Notes: generated by a model from the letters alone, not told the origin. Numbered from the stretch's first letter, positions 20,101 through 27,943 are shown. The stretch is DNA of 64,000 nucleotides from CALUVN01 sp944323595 (GCA_963931255.1 OZ006972.1:744001-808000); one strand, 5' to 3'. Numbers and translations are program-made.

Positions 20101-20695
20101 TGACCTGAAGAATGATGTTGAACGTCTGAACGAAGATATTGTAAGTATCAGCACCAGAACCAACAAATTGCTTCTAACCTCCGACGAATCTTATAAAGCA
20201 TTAAACAACGGTCTGGATGAATTCAGTAAAGTAATCCTGAAACTTGAAGAGCGTATTAATATTCTTGATAACACCAAAAACTCCGAAAGAATAGAAAAGA
20301 AACTGGATAACGTAAATTCCATGGTATCGGTAATCGCAAATTCAAGCAAGGTAATGAATCAGGTAATGATGTACCTCGGCGAATGGATAGATACAACAAG
20401 CGAAAACATCGGAGCAATTTCGGAAAAAACATCTGAAATTGATGAAATAAAAGAAATAATAACGGATTTACGCGATACAATTCCGTCAAAATCCGCAATA
20501 TTAGATGCATTAGAAAACCGTTTTGAAGAGCAGCAGCAAAGATTAGACAGGCTTGAAATGAAGTTTGACAGAGTGCTTGCACTACTGGAAGACAGAGATG
20601 ACGCAAGACTGAACAAAAAATTCGAAAGAATTGAAAAACAAATGACAAAATTAAGTATAAATATCGAAAAGCTGGCTTCATATGTTGACGAATAA
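14180..20695 (+). CDS. Giant (2171-residue) coiled-coil repeat protein
   Basis: The protein is almost wholly heptad-like helix, very rich in Asn, Ser, Glu, Asp, Ile and Leu, acidic, and nearly free of Pro, Trp and Cys. No signal peptide, membrane span, ATPase motif or cell-wall anchor is visible, so a cytoplasmic filament or scaffold is the simplest reading. Residues about 499-955 contain repeats built on NEKLDN-(I/L)-S-S, with a 58-residue period. The basic/acidic C-terminus (EEQQQRLDRLEMKFDRV, then KLSINIEKLASYVDE) looks like a short oligomerising coil. The gene overlaps the next by 14 bases. I do not recognise a named family. Confidence 0.9.
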   Translation: MAQRVEDINGLVKLISDEKAEIINKVNELNQNAEINEILTVSLPQIEELINSRFSTTLEQFSALSGSLNSVISAQNSLSKTSELEEFFSSLKTDVNNFYNELLNQHNFLESVRQKLNDINEDKSDRDEVINSVMTIKSDMENFNRSLESYVIDINSNLQNILRHILTMDTTEQNDIIKRELENIFLSSNAILSSLEISDKKDDEMYNVISSVENKIDELIDREPVNAVKAIKEFQSAVDAQFNKTSSEINKIDDNFKSLSSSNLERILSDIESSSAKIDELNSVIQEDFAQNLSSIKSLVENISIDTPSIIPENPALSGKLDDILKAINNIEIPNIPEYDIEQNINILKNSLGSISEILNSIKLSDNGEAAEKLTSLEVALSQGISHYDDNIIALNNNFSEYISSIQKISELTDEKLDNSISGISEVKLEIKGLIESLEQFNSKADLRLETSLESFKEVDATIREKLDEITNAIRISSDSTTNKFENINSTISTNLETVNEKLDNISSSIDTRLNGVNELLTGSTAGLNETISGQISDAVNIINQNNTEVGDRLNNLSTVMEERLTNVSESLNQTSTGMNTVIENTSTAIQDNINLINENISSRNDKVNEKLDNITSAIDEKINNVNDSLIQTTDGLHTIVESTGMELQGKINLVNEYILLKSQEVHEKLDNFSSAIDNKLGSTNESIVQTTDGIHSLLETTGTSIQENINLVNENISSRNDKVNEKLDNISTIIDEKVSNVNESLLQTTNGIHSLLETTSTSVQENINLINENISSRNDIVNEKLDNLSSVVNERLTNVSETLNQTSAGLNSIIENSNTDVQEKINIVNENLTTTGTQINEKLDNVTTIVSENLNNVSGFLTQTSENLNTYIESTNSGIQEKINIVNETISTNSEKFNEKFDNFSADMDAKLNSVSGTLNMTSNAINSAISTTESHLIDSLNTVSNTIASSRNDLSLEIQNINTSIAENVGNLINQTLDSNSQNLDEKLNAINTSLKDQLLSIDESLSVNTANMNTVSENVNSSIQNGINVLTDELKTNSITINEKLDDVTNAINSQLSSVNDALNMTTETFGSKVESLTGDLLEQLKNANEKAGLNSTDINATIADLNISMKDCIDNISSTLSANTANLNEKTENIEGTLKEQLGTVNAALADNIEHINQLLGDVNSTVESKLCEINSNVDVNVSSIKECFDSALSALDMVRTDIIDNLADNNDSLTELVNNTIKEIKEINTDTDDDMQDKFTNLREQILAVILELQTRQEEMLSITKRSDERNLQALDDISITIKTVENNLQTTTNEYKQLFEVKMAELKNDVDIIQQMLSGSDGEFNEKIFNKLFTVEALINEVSDKYEEKLTTLSSSITNYINNVQKNNEDAEIKLGNSVSEIAEIRNDLQKIADELNTVENNQDVKFYELTENLNSKIEDIILNIAGLKDIVQVGAKDELKQNLSELDLKFEQLFASLNKVKEFTPENIDQSFIELEEKLGAVKQEINLVNTDIIDAIDTKTSSIIENFAPIREAVTQILDFDFSQIITEVKTQVELSYLNLTSDLNSSLTMSQEAVSKLETVFKDVAKKIIAIDNQMTDFSRNNLEILNLTIENINKVVEKNLDETTTLSIQWKSGIEAIEEKIAAANEQYELSLKNYMDNLKEELQKNIDTNFENIKSFVSVVANEEDALHSIDILKEELSNRMEVLTNSFREEIAKTNGQTADMQKFSTDMKSYMDKLLVNFAKHIETSVNGNSLSSEQINEVLSNWASNLNSDIIKEFDSISDKLSDIQTTINLNDTSDISKNIQETLEALHEKVDVLAMADDSSEDIIYEIEDIKNILTKVSGKSEEFNDLLKEINKIEESSSKNANDIKESVMSAIIAVFDQISFVEESEDIKDFVEEKTDEINQNLIEVRNQLKQIGVGDSQDYSYTLQDVESDIAKLRMVLNEMSQSSSSDDVLEILDNIHKISGSIDGLQASLTTDQIYDLKNDVERLNEDIVSISTRTNKLLLTSDESYKALNNGLDEFSKVILKLEERINILDNTKNSERIEKKLDNVNSMVSVIANSSKVMNQVMMYLGEWIDTTSENIGAISEKTSEIDEIKEIITDLRDTIPSKSAILDALENRFEEQQQRLDRLEMKFDRVLALLEDRDDARLNKKFERIEKQMTKLSINIEKLASYVDE
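15674..17044 (+). repeat. Internal 174-bp (58-residue) tandem repeats in the coiled-coil gene
   Basis: Repeat units begin at 15827, 16001, 16175, 16349, 16523, 16697 and 16871, exactly 174 bases apart. A variant unit one heptad shorter (51 residues) precedes them at 15674. Each opens with a V/I-N-E-K-L-D-N-like block and ends with INLVNENISSRN-like sequence. The units at 16001, 16349 and 16523 are also nearly identical at DNA level, which suggests recent duplication or gene conversion. Confidence 0.85.
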
Positions 20696-22067
20696 CAAAC
20701 TGATTAAAGAACTAAAAAAAAATCTGACCCCTGATAATGTCCTTGCCACACCGGAGGAACGATATGTTTATGCGCAGGATGCATCAAATATACGTGATAT
20801 CAACAGGCTTCCCGATGCAGTAGTGTTTGTTAATAACATAGAGGATATCCAAAAAGTTCTCCTGACAGCAAATAAACATAAAATCCCCGTAATCTGCCGC
20901 GGAGCAGGAACAAACGTTGTCGGAGCATGCCGGACAGACCACGGCGGCATTGTATTGAATTTTTCCAGAATGAACAAAATTCTTGAAATTAATCAGGAAA
21001 ACATGACAGCCAGAGTTGAACCCGGAGTTATTGTCGGCGATTTACAAAAAGAAGCGGATAAACTGGGATTGTATTATCCGCCTGATCCGTCAAACCTTGC
21101 CGTATCTACAATAGGCGGGAGTATTGCCCAGTCCTCCGGAGGCGCCAGAACTTTTAAATACGGTTCTACAAAAGATTACGTTCTGGATTTACTTGTTGTT
21201 ATGGCAAACGGAGAAGTATTAAGAACCGGCTCCAATACCATTAAAAATGCAACAGGCTACAATCTTGGCAGCCTTTTCATCGGCTCCGAAGGTACACTTG
21301 GTATAGTTGCAGAAGCAACTCTTAAACTAATCCCGAAACCGGAATGCAGAAAAGTAATTATGGCATACTTTGACACTATAGACGACGCAATCAAAGCGGT
21401 AAACGGGATTATTGAACAGAGAATTTATCCGACAACTCTGGATTTTATGGATAAAAATGCAATTCAAACCGTAGAAAAATTTTATCCGTCAGGACTTTTA
21501 TGTGACAAAGACGCCGCACTGGTAATAGAAGTAGACGGCTTTGCCTGTGCAATTGACTACCAGAGAGATATTGTCGTATCTATTTTAAATAAATGCGGAG
21601 CAAGCGCAATACAATATTCAAATAATGAAGAAGAATACGAAAGAATATGGACAGCAAGACGTTCATCAATGGGCGCCTGCGCAAAATTAAAACCAAATGT
21701 GACAACTGATGATATGATAGTTCCGCGGTCAAAATTATCCGAACTTGTCCGTGGTACAAGAGCAATCTGTGAAAAATATAATTTGACAGTATGCATGGTA
21801 GGTCATGTCGGCGATGGAAGTATTCATCCGCAAATACCTGTAGATTACAGAGATGAAGATGAATACAACCGCTTAAAAAAAGCAAAATCAGAAATGTATG
21901 AATTAACCGCGAGATTAGGCGGGATATTATCAGGAGAGCACGGAATAGGTTCCGAAAAACGTCCTTACATTTCAAAAGTTGTAAATTCAACCGCGCTTGA
22001 TTATATGCGTAAAATCAAAAAGACCTTTGATCCTAATAATATATTGAACCCGTACAAAATTTTCTAA
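20682..22067 (+). CDS. FAD-linked oxidase, GlcD/D-lactate dehydrogenase family
   Basis: This 461-residue flavoprotein has an N-terminal PCMH-type FAD-binding domain (PVICRGAGTNVVGACRTDHG, then GGSIAQSSGGARTFKYGST and GSEGTLGIVAEATLKLIPKP). Its C-terminal FAD-oxidase domain ends with the hallmark LSGEHGIGSEKRPY. It probably oxidises a 2-hydroxyacid such as glycolate or D-lactate. The GlcE/GlcF partners are not adjacent. The ATG lies inside the end of the coiled-coil gene in another frame, implying co-transcription. There is an A9 run at codons 11-13. Confidence 0.93.
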   Translation: MLTNNKLIKELKKNLTPDNVLATPEERYVYAQDASNIRDINRLPDAVVFVNNIEDIQKVLLTANKHKIPVICRGAGTNVVGACRTDHGGIVLNFSRMNKILEINQENMTARVEPGVIVGDLQKEADKLGLYYPPDPSNLAVSTIGGSIAQSSGGARTFKYGSTKDYVLDLLVVMANGEVLRTGSNTIKNATGYNLGSLFIGSEGTLGIVAEATLKLIPKPECRKVIMAYFDTIDDAIKAVNGIIEQRIYPTTLDFMDKNAIQTVEKFYPSGLLCDKDAALVIEVDGFACAIDYQRDIVVSILNKCGASAIQYSNNEEEYERIWTARRSSMGACAKLKPNVTTDDMIVPRSKLSELVRGTRAICEKYNLTVCMVGHVGDGSIHPQIPVDYRDEDEYNRLKKAKSEMYELTARLGGILSGEHGIGSEKRPYISKVVNSTALDYMRKIKKTFDPNNILNPYKIF

Positions 22068-22076
22068 AGGGAGTAA

Positions 22077-22871
22077 ATGGAAGAAAAAGCACTTGTAAAA
22101 TATTTCAGAACACTCGGTCTAACCGTAAACCGCTCCACAAAAGCCCGCGGACATCAGGGGTTTTATTTGCAAAACAGGATTGATGTATCAAAAAACACAC
22201 CGCCGCACAGGGTAGTACCGACACTTCTGCATGAATTTGCACACTACATTCATTCCCGAATAGAACCTGATATGCCCAGAACAGGAGGAACATTTACGGC
22301 TTTATTCGGGGAAGAAAATCCAGTATTCATTGAAGAACTTCTTAAAGTCACAAACTTTGTTGATGAGAATTCAATGTTTCTTAAACTCTATGAACACAAG
22401 GACAGATTAAAGAATAAAATCAAAAATCTAGAACAAATAATAAAAGCGGATTATCCTGAATTTATGCGTTCAAAAAAGTTCAAAGACTTTGACAAATACA
22501 TAAAAAAAACAAATGCCCGTTATCTTTTAAAATATGACAGAGTAAAACTGATTGAAAAAGGATTTTTCAAAAAAACAACAACTATATACACAATAGAGAA
22601 TATTGAGCGGGATTTTCCGAAAATGCCGGCGGCATTTGCAGCATACATAAGGCTTCGCTCTGCACAAAGACGACAGGCAAGGGTGAGTGCAAAAATTTCA
22701 CGTTACAAAAAATATTACGAAAAACCCTCTGAGCTTTTTGCAAGACTGGTTGAGGGGCTTTACATTGACAGAGAATGGACAGAAGCTCTGGCGCCATACA
22801 CATGCGAATGTTTCTACAAACATTTGCAAAACGGCTACTATAAAGAATTATCCACGGTTTTGCCCGTATAG
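22077..22871 (+). CDS. Small HExxH zinc metallopeptidase-like protein
   Basis: This 264-residue protein has the zincin motif PTLLHEFAHYIHS (His52, Glu53, His56) and a downstream KPSELFARLVEGL segment whose Glu219 is a good candidate third zinc ligand, as in gluzincin-like domains. The middle is basic and helical. There is no signal peptide, so it is probably cytoplasmic. It follows the FAD oxidase by nine bases with an AAGGGAG ribosome site, so the two are likely co-transcribed. I do not recognise a named family, and peptidase activity is inferred only from the motif. Confidence 0.8.
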   Translation: MEEKALVKYFRTLGLTVNRSTKARGHQGFYLQNRIDVSKNTPPHRVVPTLLHEFAHYIHSRIEPDMPRTGGTFTALFGEENPVFIEELLKVTNFVDENSMFLKLYEHKDRLKNKIKNLEQIIKADYPEFMRSKKFKDFDKYIKKTNARYLLKYDRVKLIEKGFFKKTTTIYTIENIERDFPKMPAAFAAYIRLRSAQRRQARVSAKISRYKKYYEKPSELFARLVEGLYIDREWTEALAPYTCECFYKHLQNGYYKELSTVLPV

Positions 22872-22880
22872 TATAATATG

Positions 22881-24383
22881 TTAATAAGTTTTATGGTTAT
22901 CAAAAGCATATTCTGCAATTTCTACAAGCTCTTTATCATAATGTCTTGATAAAAATTTTATGAATTTATCCTTATAAGCAGGCTCCCTATAACGCCCGTA
23001 ATTTTCCGCCCACGGTAAAAGCAAAAGATTAAATAAATCCCGGAGTTCGGCTTTTGACGGCTTAGAGATTAATACGGCACCGGTGTTAAATGTATCTCTG
23101 CAGTTATATTTTTTTAACATTCCAATCGCAGGTATAATTTTCTTCCCTTTTAAAACACTGAAAATAAAGGAATTTGCATCACACTGTGACTGGTATTCAT
23201 CATTTGTATTCATATGCAAAAGAACATCATACAGCATAATAACCGCATTATCTTTTAAATAAGGCAAAAGAATAAGCAAATCAAACACTTCACCGGGCAT
23301 TTTATGTGTTGTATCAATAAAACAAAAATCTATACCGCTGCCTATATCATCAATATAATCAAGCAGAGTTCCGTTCTTATACAGATGATATTTATCAAGA
23401 AACTGCGGACATTTATCATTAACAATAAATCCGATATCCATTCTGTCAGAATTGTAATAATTATGACTATGCGATTTAATCTCCTCAACCTTTTTGACAT
23501 TTAATTCAGGCATCAGTTCAACCGAATATAAATTTGAATCAGGATTTTGTGACATTGCATTCATCATTACACAAGAAGTTGCACCTGCAAGAACTCCTAC
23601 TTCACATAATTTTTCAGGTTTATACCTGAGGATTAAAGAATTTAGAAAGCTCAGACCGGAAACCTCCAGATGAGTACAATCAAATATTATTGAATCAAGT
23701 TTATTTAAATGCGCTTTGTCTTTATCACTTATCTTCAAAACAGTAAAACTATTATCAGCAACTCTGAAATGTTTAAATAATAAATTTAAACATTTTAAAC
23801 CGGAAGAACACAAAAAGAAAAATGGAGGTTTTGAATAAACATGAAAAGAATATGCAAATAATCGATAACAGGCAAATGTATAATATTTAATAAGAATTAA
23901 ATAGCAAAAGAAAAATTCAGCAAGGGACATTTTTCGCTGCCATTTGTAACTAAACATATAAAATACGGATAAATCCACTTCCCTGAAATTATCCGGCAAA
24001 ACAACACCACAGATATTATTGCGGTAAGAATCATTAATAAAAAGTTTCTCACCGCGGAATATATTAAAAAAGACATTCAACAAAATATTTTGTCTGCCGC
24101 AATCAAAAAACTGTGCGGTTGAAACAATCACCGCCCCTTTTTTCAAATACGGTGCAACTGCAATATATGCAAGAATTGTATCAGGCACTGCATCTTTAAA
24201 ATTAAATATACATAAATCGATACCGCTGTATTTTTTCCGGTTTATACCTGCATCCCAAGGTTTATCTATATGTATAACCTCTTTATCACGTAAATCTAAT
24301 TCCGATAAATCATAATCATTACCGGCAATCAGTATCTTTAACGGTCTAAATTTATTTATAAAATCATTAATATCCAATATCAT
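22881..24383 (-). CDS. Two-module protein with C-terminal SAM-dependent methyltransferase
   Basis: In this 500-residue protein, the second half (from about residue 240) has a Rossmann methyltransferase pattern: LCEVGVLAGATSCVMM for the SAM loop, DFCFIDTTHKMPGEVFD, then PYLKDNAVIMLYD. The first 125 residues repeat the end of that pattern (IDLCIFNFKDAVP, then APYLKKGAVIVST), as if from a degenerate duplicate without a SAM loop. A Phe/Tyr-rich stretch at residues 140-200 may bind a membrane. It lies eight bases after manC in a surface-sugar operon, so a glycan or sugar-nucleotide substrate is likely. Confidence 0.75.
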   Translation of the reverse strand: MILDINDFINKFRPLKILIAGNDYDLSELDLRDKEVIHIDKPWDAGINRKKYSGIDLCIFNFKDAVPDTILAYIAVAPYLKKGAVIVSTAQFFDCGRQNILLNVFFNIFRGEKLFINDSYRNNICGVVLPDNFREVDLSVFYMFSYKWQRKMSLAEFFFCYLILIKYYTFACYRLFAYSFHVYSKPPFFFLCSSGLKCLNLLFKHFRVADNSFTVLKISDKDKAHLNKLDSIIFDCTHLEVSGLSFLNSLILRYKPEKLCEVGVLAGATSCVMMNAMSQNPDSNLYSVELMPELNVKKVEEIKSHSHNYYNSDRMDIGFIVNDKCPQFLDKYHLYKNGTLLDYIDDIGSGIDFCFIDTTHKMPGEVFDLLILLPYLKDNAVIMLYDVLLHMNTNDEYQSQCDANSFIFSVLKGKKIIPAIGMLKKYNCRDTFNTGAVLISKPSKAELRDLFNLLLLPWAENYGRYREPAYKDKFIKFLSRHYDKELVEIAEYAFDNHKTY

Positions 24384-24391
24384 AAGTTAGC

Positions 24392-25780
24392 TTAAACTCT
24401 GCCATAGATATCTTCATATCTGATAATATCATCTTCGTCAAGGACATCACCTTTTTGGACCTCGATAATTTCTAAATCTTCCTTGAACGGATTTTGAAGA
24501 GAGTGAATAGCTTTGACAGGAATATCAACACTATGCCCCGGAGAAAGAATCAAATCGCTCCCTTCCAGAACAACTTTTGCCATGCCTGTGAGTACAACCC
24601 AGTGTTCACTTCTGTAGTTATGCGACTGAACAGATAATTTCTGCCCCGGATTAACATGGATAATTTTAGTCTGGAAACCTTTTCCCTGAGCAATAACCGT
24701 ATAAAATCCCCACGGACGGTAAACCGTTTTATGAACAAGGAAAGTATTATCATTTTGTTTTTTCAAAGTTTCAAAAATATGTTTAACGTCCTGAGTTTTA
24801 TCTTTTCTGCAGGCAAGAATAGCATCTTCCGTTTCCACTATAACAGTATCCTCAAGCCCGATAGATGCAACAAGTTTGGATGATGAATATACAAACGAAT
24901 TCTTTGACCCCTTATCCAGAACATGACCGATAAAAACATTTCCGTCCTCATCTTTAGGACTAATATCATAGATAGACTGCCAGGAGCCTAAATCATTCCA
25001 ATCGCTTTCAAGTTTCACAAGTGCAATTTTGTCTGACTTTTCCATGACTGCATAATCTATAGAAATGCTCGGCATTTTATCAAACTCTGTAAACGGAATA
25101 TTATCAGTTTCCGTAAAATCAACATTTTCTGCAATACGGGCAATTTCAGGCTGAAGTCTTTTTATTTCATCGAGCATGACAGAAGCCTTAAACATAAAAA
25201 TCCCGCTATTCCAGTAATAAGACCCATCGGCAACATATTTTTTAGCAGTTTCATAATCAGGTTTTTCTACAAATTTGTTTACAAGATAACCAATATCCAG
25301 TGCCTCAGAAACATTTATATAACCGTAACCGGTTTCAGGGTAAGACGGTTCAATTCCGAAAGTTACAATATAACCCTGTTTTGCAAGTTCTTCACCTTTT
25401 TTGACAGTATCAAGGAATTTGGAATTATTTTCAATAAGATGATCTGACGGAACAACAATAATAATTTCATCTTCACCGTGTCTTTGGGCAATATATTTTA
25501 CGGCAAGAGCAATTGCAGGTGCAGTATTTTTAGAAACAGGTTCCGAAAGTACAACAGGCTTGTCAGAAAAATTTGTCAGCTGCATTCTTACATTAGAAAC
25601 ATGCTTTGTGTTGGTAATACTGATGATATTATTTTTATCCATACAGCATTCCAAACGGGCAAAAGTAGCTTGCAAAAGACTTTTGTCTGAATTCAAATTA
25701 AGTAATTGTTTCGGATAAAGTTCTCTTGAAAGCGGCCATAACCTGCTGCCTGAACCTCCTGCCAGTATAATCCCGAACAT
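24392..25780 (-). CDS. manC: Mannose-1-phosphate guanylyltransferase / mannose-6-phosphate isomerase
   Basis: This 462-residue bifunctional-type enzyme makes GDP-mannose from mannose-1-phosphate and GTP. The N-terminal nucleotidyltransferase opens with the pyrophosphorylase signature FGIILAGGSGSRLWPLSRE and PKQLL, and has the sugar-binding FVEKP and YYWNSGIFMF motifs. The C-terminal cupin (PWGFYTVIAQGKGFQTKI, then QSHNYRSEHWVVLTGMAKV) is the type II isomerase domain. A GGAGAAG ribosome site precedes the ATG. It sits in a minus-strand block with two methyltransferases, consistent with polysaccharide or LPS synthesis. Confidence 0.95.
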   Translation of the reverse strand: MFGIILAGGSGSRLWPLSRELYPKQLLNLNSDKSLLQATFARLECCMDKNNIISITNTKHVSNVRMQLTNFSDKPVVLSEPVSKNTAPAIALAVKYIAQRHGEDEIIIVVPSDHLIENNSKFLDTVKKGEELAKQGYIVTFGIEPSYPETGYGYINVSEALDIGYLVNKFVEKPDYETAKKYVADGSYYWNSGIFMFKASVMLDEIKRLQPEIARIAENVDFTETDNIPFTEFDKMPSISIDYAVMEKSDKIALVKLESDWNDLGSWQSIYDISPKDEDGNVFIGHVLDKGSKNSFVYSSSKLVASIGLEDTVIVETEDAILACRKDKTQDVKHIFETLKKQNDNTFLVHKTVYRPWGFYTVIAQGKGFQTKIIHVNPGQKLSVQSHNYRSEHWVVLTGMAKVVLEGSDLILSPGHSVDIPVKAIHSLQNPFKEDLEIIEVQKGDVLDEDDIIRYEDIYGRV

Positions 25781-25848
25781 ATCTTCTCCTTCTTCCTAAC
25801 TGTGACTTAAATACATTATATAATAAACTTAAATTTAAGGCTGAATTT

Positions 25849-26652
25849 TTAAGATTTTTTTAGATTAATAATATACTCCATATCAGATGCAATACGGCTC
25901 TGGTATTCAACGGCATTTTGAAGATATATGTGTGCTGAATTTTTAATTACCTCTTCAAATGCTTGTTGTTCTATGTCTTTGCCGGTAAACAAATGGTACT
26001 CGCCGCCGGATAGATGTCTTTTACCAAAAACATCAGCAATAAAATCAAGAGTTTTGTTAGTATAAAAACTTATATGCTGTCCGCCGGAGGGTGCATAGTA
26101 CCACCAGTTTCTTTTAACAGGCAGCGGCAGAATATTCTGTGTAAAGAGGATATCCGATGAAATATCAAACATCTTTTTTAACTCTTCCACAGGATTTTCC
26201 AGATGTTCCAGAACTTCAAACGCGGTAATAAGGTCTATTTTATCATCTTGCTTGTATTCAAATCCTCTGGCAAAAAGATTTTGCGAGAACTTATCCGCCC
26301 ACACGAAATCAAATCCGACATCCCTCATCAATCTTACAAAAACCCCATACCCGCCGGCATAATCCAGAAACTTTTTATCTATATCATAAAAACATGATAA
26401 AACTGATGCCGCAGCTACCCTGTTATTCAAATTCCGCTGCAATATACCGGTGTCTTCCGGCGCAATAGCGTCTTTATATGCTTCCTCCAGCCAGAACGGC
26501 TTTTCTGTTTGAAGATGCTCACAATTCGGACAAAAATAATATTTTACCTTGTATTTTCCGAGGATAAGCCCCTCAAACTTTTCTTCGCATTCTTTTTTAC
26601 AAACTCTGCACTCCATAATATTAATTAAAGCATATTTTCTGAAATATGTCAT
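25849..26652 (-). CDS. Class I methyltransferase with N-terminal zinc ribbon
   Basis: This 267-residue protein has an N-terminal CxxC...CxxC zinc ribbon (CRVCKKE, then YYFCPNCEHL), followed by a Methyltransf_23-type domain: FLDYAGGYGVFVRLMRDVGF (SAM loop) and DLITAFEVLEHLENPVEELK. Zinc-ribbon methyltransferases of this plan are common in sugar-modifying (C- or O-methyl) clusters. The start at 26652 overlaps the NDK-like stop as TAATG, so coupling supports it. An internal ATG at 26616 is the alternative, just before the zinc ribbon. Confidence 0.83.
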   Translation of the reverse strand: MTYFRKYALINIMECRVCKKECEEKFEGLILGKYKVKYYFCPNCEHLQTEKPFWLEEAYKDAIAPEDTGILQRNLNNRVAAASVLSCFYDIDKKFLDYAGGYGVFVRLMRDVGFDFVWADKFSQNLFARGFEYKQDDKIDLITAFEVLEHLENPVEELKKMFDISSDILFTQNILPLPVKRNWWYYAPSGGQHISFYTNKTLDFIADVFGKRHLSGGEYHLFTGKDIEQQAFEEVIKNSAHIYLQNAVEYQSRIASDMEYIINLKKS

Positions 26653-27101
26653 TAAATTTCAGTATCAAAAAAATTCATACATTCTCTTTTTGCACTTTCA
26701 ACGTCATCAGAAGAATGCATAAGATTAAACCTTTTCTGTCCTGGAGCTAATTCTTCCCTTACCTGTTTTTTCAGAGCACTTACCGCGGAAACGGCATCTT
26801 CACCCCCGATAATCATCGCCTTGATTTTACCGGAAGAAAGGAAATCTATCCATTTTGTAAAAAACGGTTTGTCCTTATACTGACTGTAATTTCCCTCCAG
26901 TTTTTTTCTTGGCGCGATGCCCTCCCATTCGTTCAAAACTTTCAGACCTTTTGAATTGATTTTTTTCATAATAATGCCGTCGACATTTCGTTGAAAAGAA
27001 TCAGGCTTCAGCATCACAAAAGTTTTTTCATACGCGGTAAATGTTTGTGGATAATTTTTAGTATAAAGCGGGGTAAATTGTATATTAGTCTTATTTATCA
27101 T
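26652..27101 (-). CDS. Nucleoside diphosphate kinase-like protein
   Basis: This 149-residue protein has a 25-residue N-terminal extension followed by the NDK fold: KTFVMLKPDSFQRNVDG, then SGKIKAMIIGG and NLMHSSDDVESAKREC, in which the phosphorylated His is kept. NDK normally reads IHGSDS at this site. It transfers phosphate among nucleoside di- and triphosphates, here perhaps supplying GTP for the adjacent ManC. It is the first gene of the minus-strand surface-sugar block, divergent from the thioesterase gene. Confidence 0.85.
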   Translation of the reverse strand: MINKTNIQFTPLYTKNYPQTFTAYEKTFVMLKPDSFQRNVDGIIMKKINSKGLKVLNEWEGIAPRKKLEGNYSQYKDKPFFTKWIDFLSSGKIKAMIIGGEDAVSAVSALKKQVREELAPGQKRFNLMHSSDDVESAKRECMNFFDTEI

Positions 27102-27163
27102 AATTAATTTTCTGTGGGGTTATATCATAACTCAAAAAAAATTTGCAGTCAAGATGTTAAATA

Positions 27164-27172
27164 TGATAAAAT
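27164..27172 (+). promoter_or_regulatory. Extended -10, six bases before ATG (leaderless signature)
   Basis: TGATAAAAT ends six bases (TAATTT) before the thioesterase ATG at 27179. There is no Shine-Dalgarno sequence between them, so the transcript should have little or no leader. Confidence 0.6.
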
Positions 27173-27178
27173 TAATTT

Positions 27179-27925
27179 ATGATAAAAAAAGGTTATACAA
27201 AAAACATCCAGCTAAAATACTCGGAAATGGACTGCAGGCTTGTATTAAAACCCTCAGCACTTTTGAACTTTCTGCAGGATATGGCAAGCGATAATGCAGA
27301 AATGCTGGGATTCGGCTATTCATATATTACAAAAAAAAATTTAATGTGGTTTCTGTTAAAATACCGTATGGAATTTACCGACTATCCCGCCGCTATAGAG
27401 GAGCTGGAGCTTAAAACAGAACCCCGCGGATATGCAAAGTTGTTTGCATATCGTGATTTTGAGCTTTACAGCAAAGAAAAATGCCTTGGACGTGTTTCCA
27501 GCCTCTGGTCGCTTGTAGATATGAACACCAAGTCGCTGGCACCGATAGCAACCGTTCTGAATAATCCCAACATGCCGCTGCATGAAAAACGGGAAGATGA
27601 TTTAAATTTTGAAAAAATTCCTGCAATCGAAAAAATTGATGCAGAAAAAACTTTTGAAATCAGATATGAAGATATAGATGTAAACCGGCACGTCAACAAC
27701 GGGAATTACATTATCTGGGCTCTTGAACCTCTGGAGTTTGAATTCAGACAAAAACATAAGATAAAAATTCTCGATATGGTGTTTAAAAAAGAAATCCAGT
27801 ACGGACATAAAATTCTTTCTGAAGTCGAATACAAATCTCCGACAAAAACCGTTCATACAGTGAAAAACGCAGAAACAGGAGAAGAACTCTGCCTTGTCGG
27901 AATAGAATGGATTAAGGACATATAA
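27179..27925 (+). CDS. Acyl-ACP thioesterase (FatA-like)
   Basis: This 248-residue double-hotdog enzyme hydrolyses acyl-ACP to free fatty acid in the cytosol. The first hotdog starts YSEMDCRLVLKPSALLNFLQ. The second has the active-site segment YEDIDVNRHVNNGNYIIWAL with the conserved D-x-N-x-H-x-N. Length and order fit the bacterial acyl-ACP thioesterase family (PF01643). It is a single gene, divergent from the NDK-like gene and apparently transcribed without a leader. Confidence 0.92.
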   Translation: MIKKGYTKNIQLKYSEMDCRLVLKPSALLNFLQDMASDNAEMLGFGYSYITKKNLMWFLLKYRMEFTDYPAAIEELELKTEPRGYAKLFAYRDFELYSKEKCLGRVSSLWSLVDMNTKSLAPIATVLNNPNMPLHEKREDDLNFEKIPAIEKIDAEKTFEIRYEDIDVNRHVNNGNYIIWALEPLEFEFRQKHKIKILDMVFKKEIQYGHKILSEVEYKSPTKTVHTVKNAETGEELCLVGIEWIKDI

Positions 27926-27943
27926 ACAAAACCGTTCCGGTGC

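Noticed and set aside
15340..20681. Many antisense frames of 60-140 codons opposite the giant coiled-coil gene
   Set aside because: They are Ser/Phe/Leu-rich shadows created by the biased Asn/Glu/Asp codons of the real gene, with no start signals.
20714..20722. A9 run at the start of the FAD oxidase as a possible slippage site
   Set aside because: A runs of this length are expected by chance in AT-rich DNA, and the frame is intact. No alternative-frame product of interest results.
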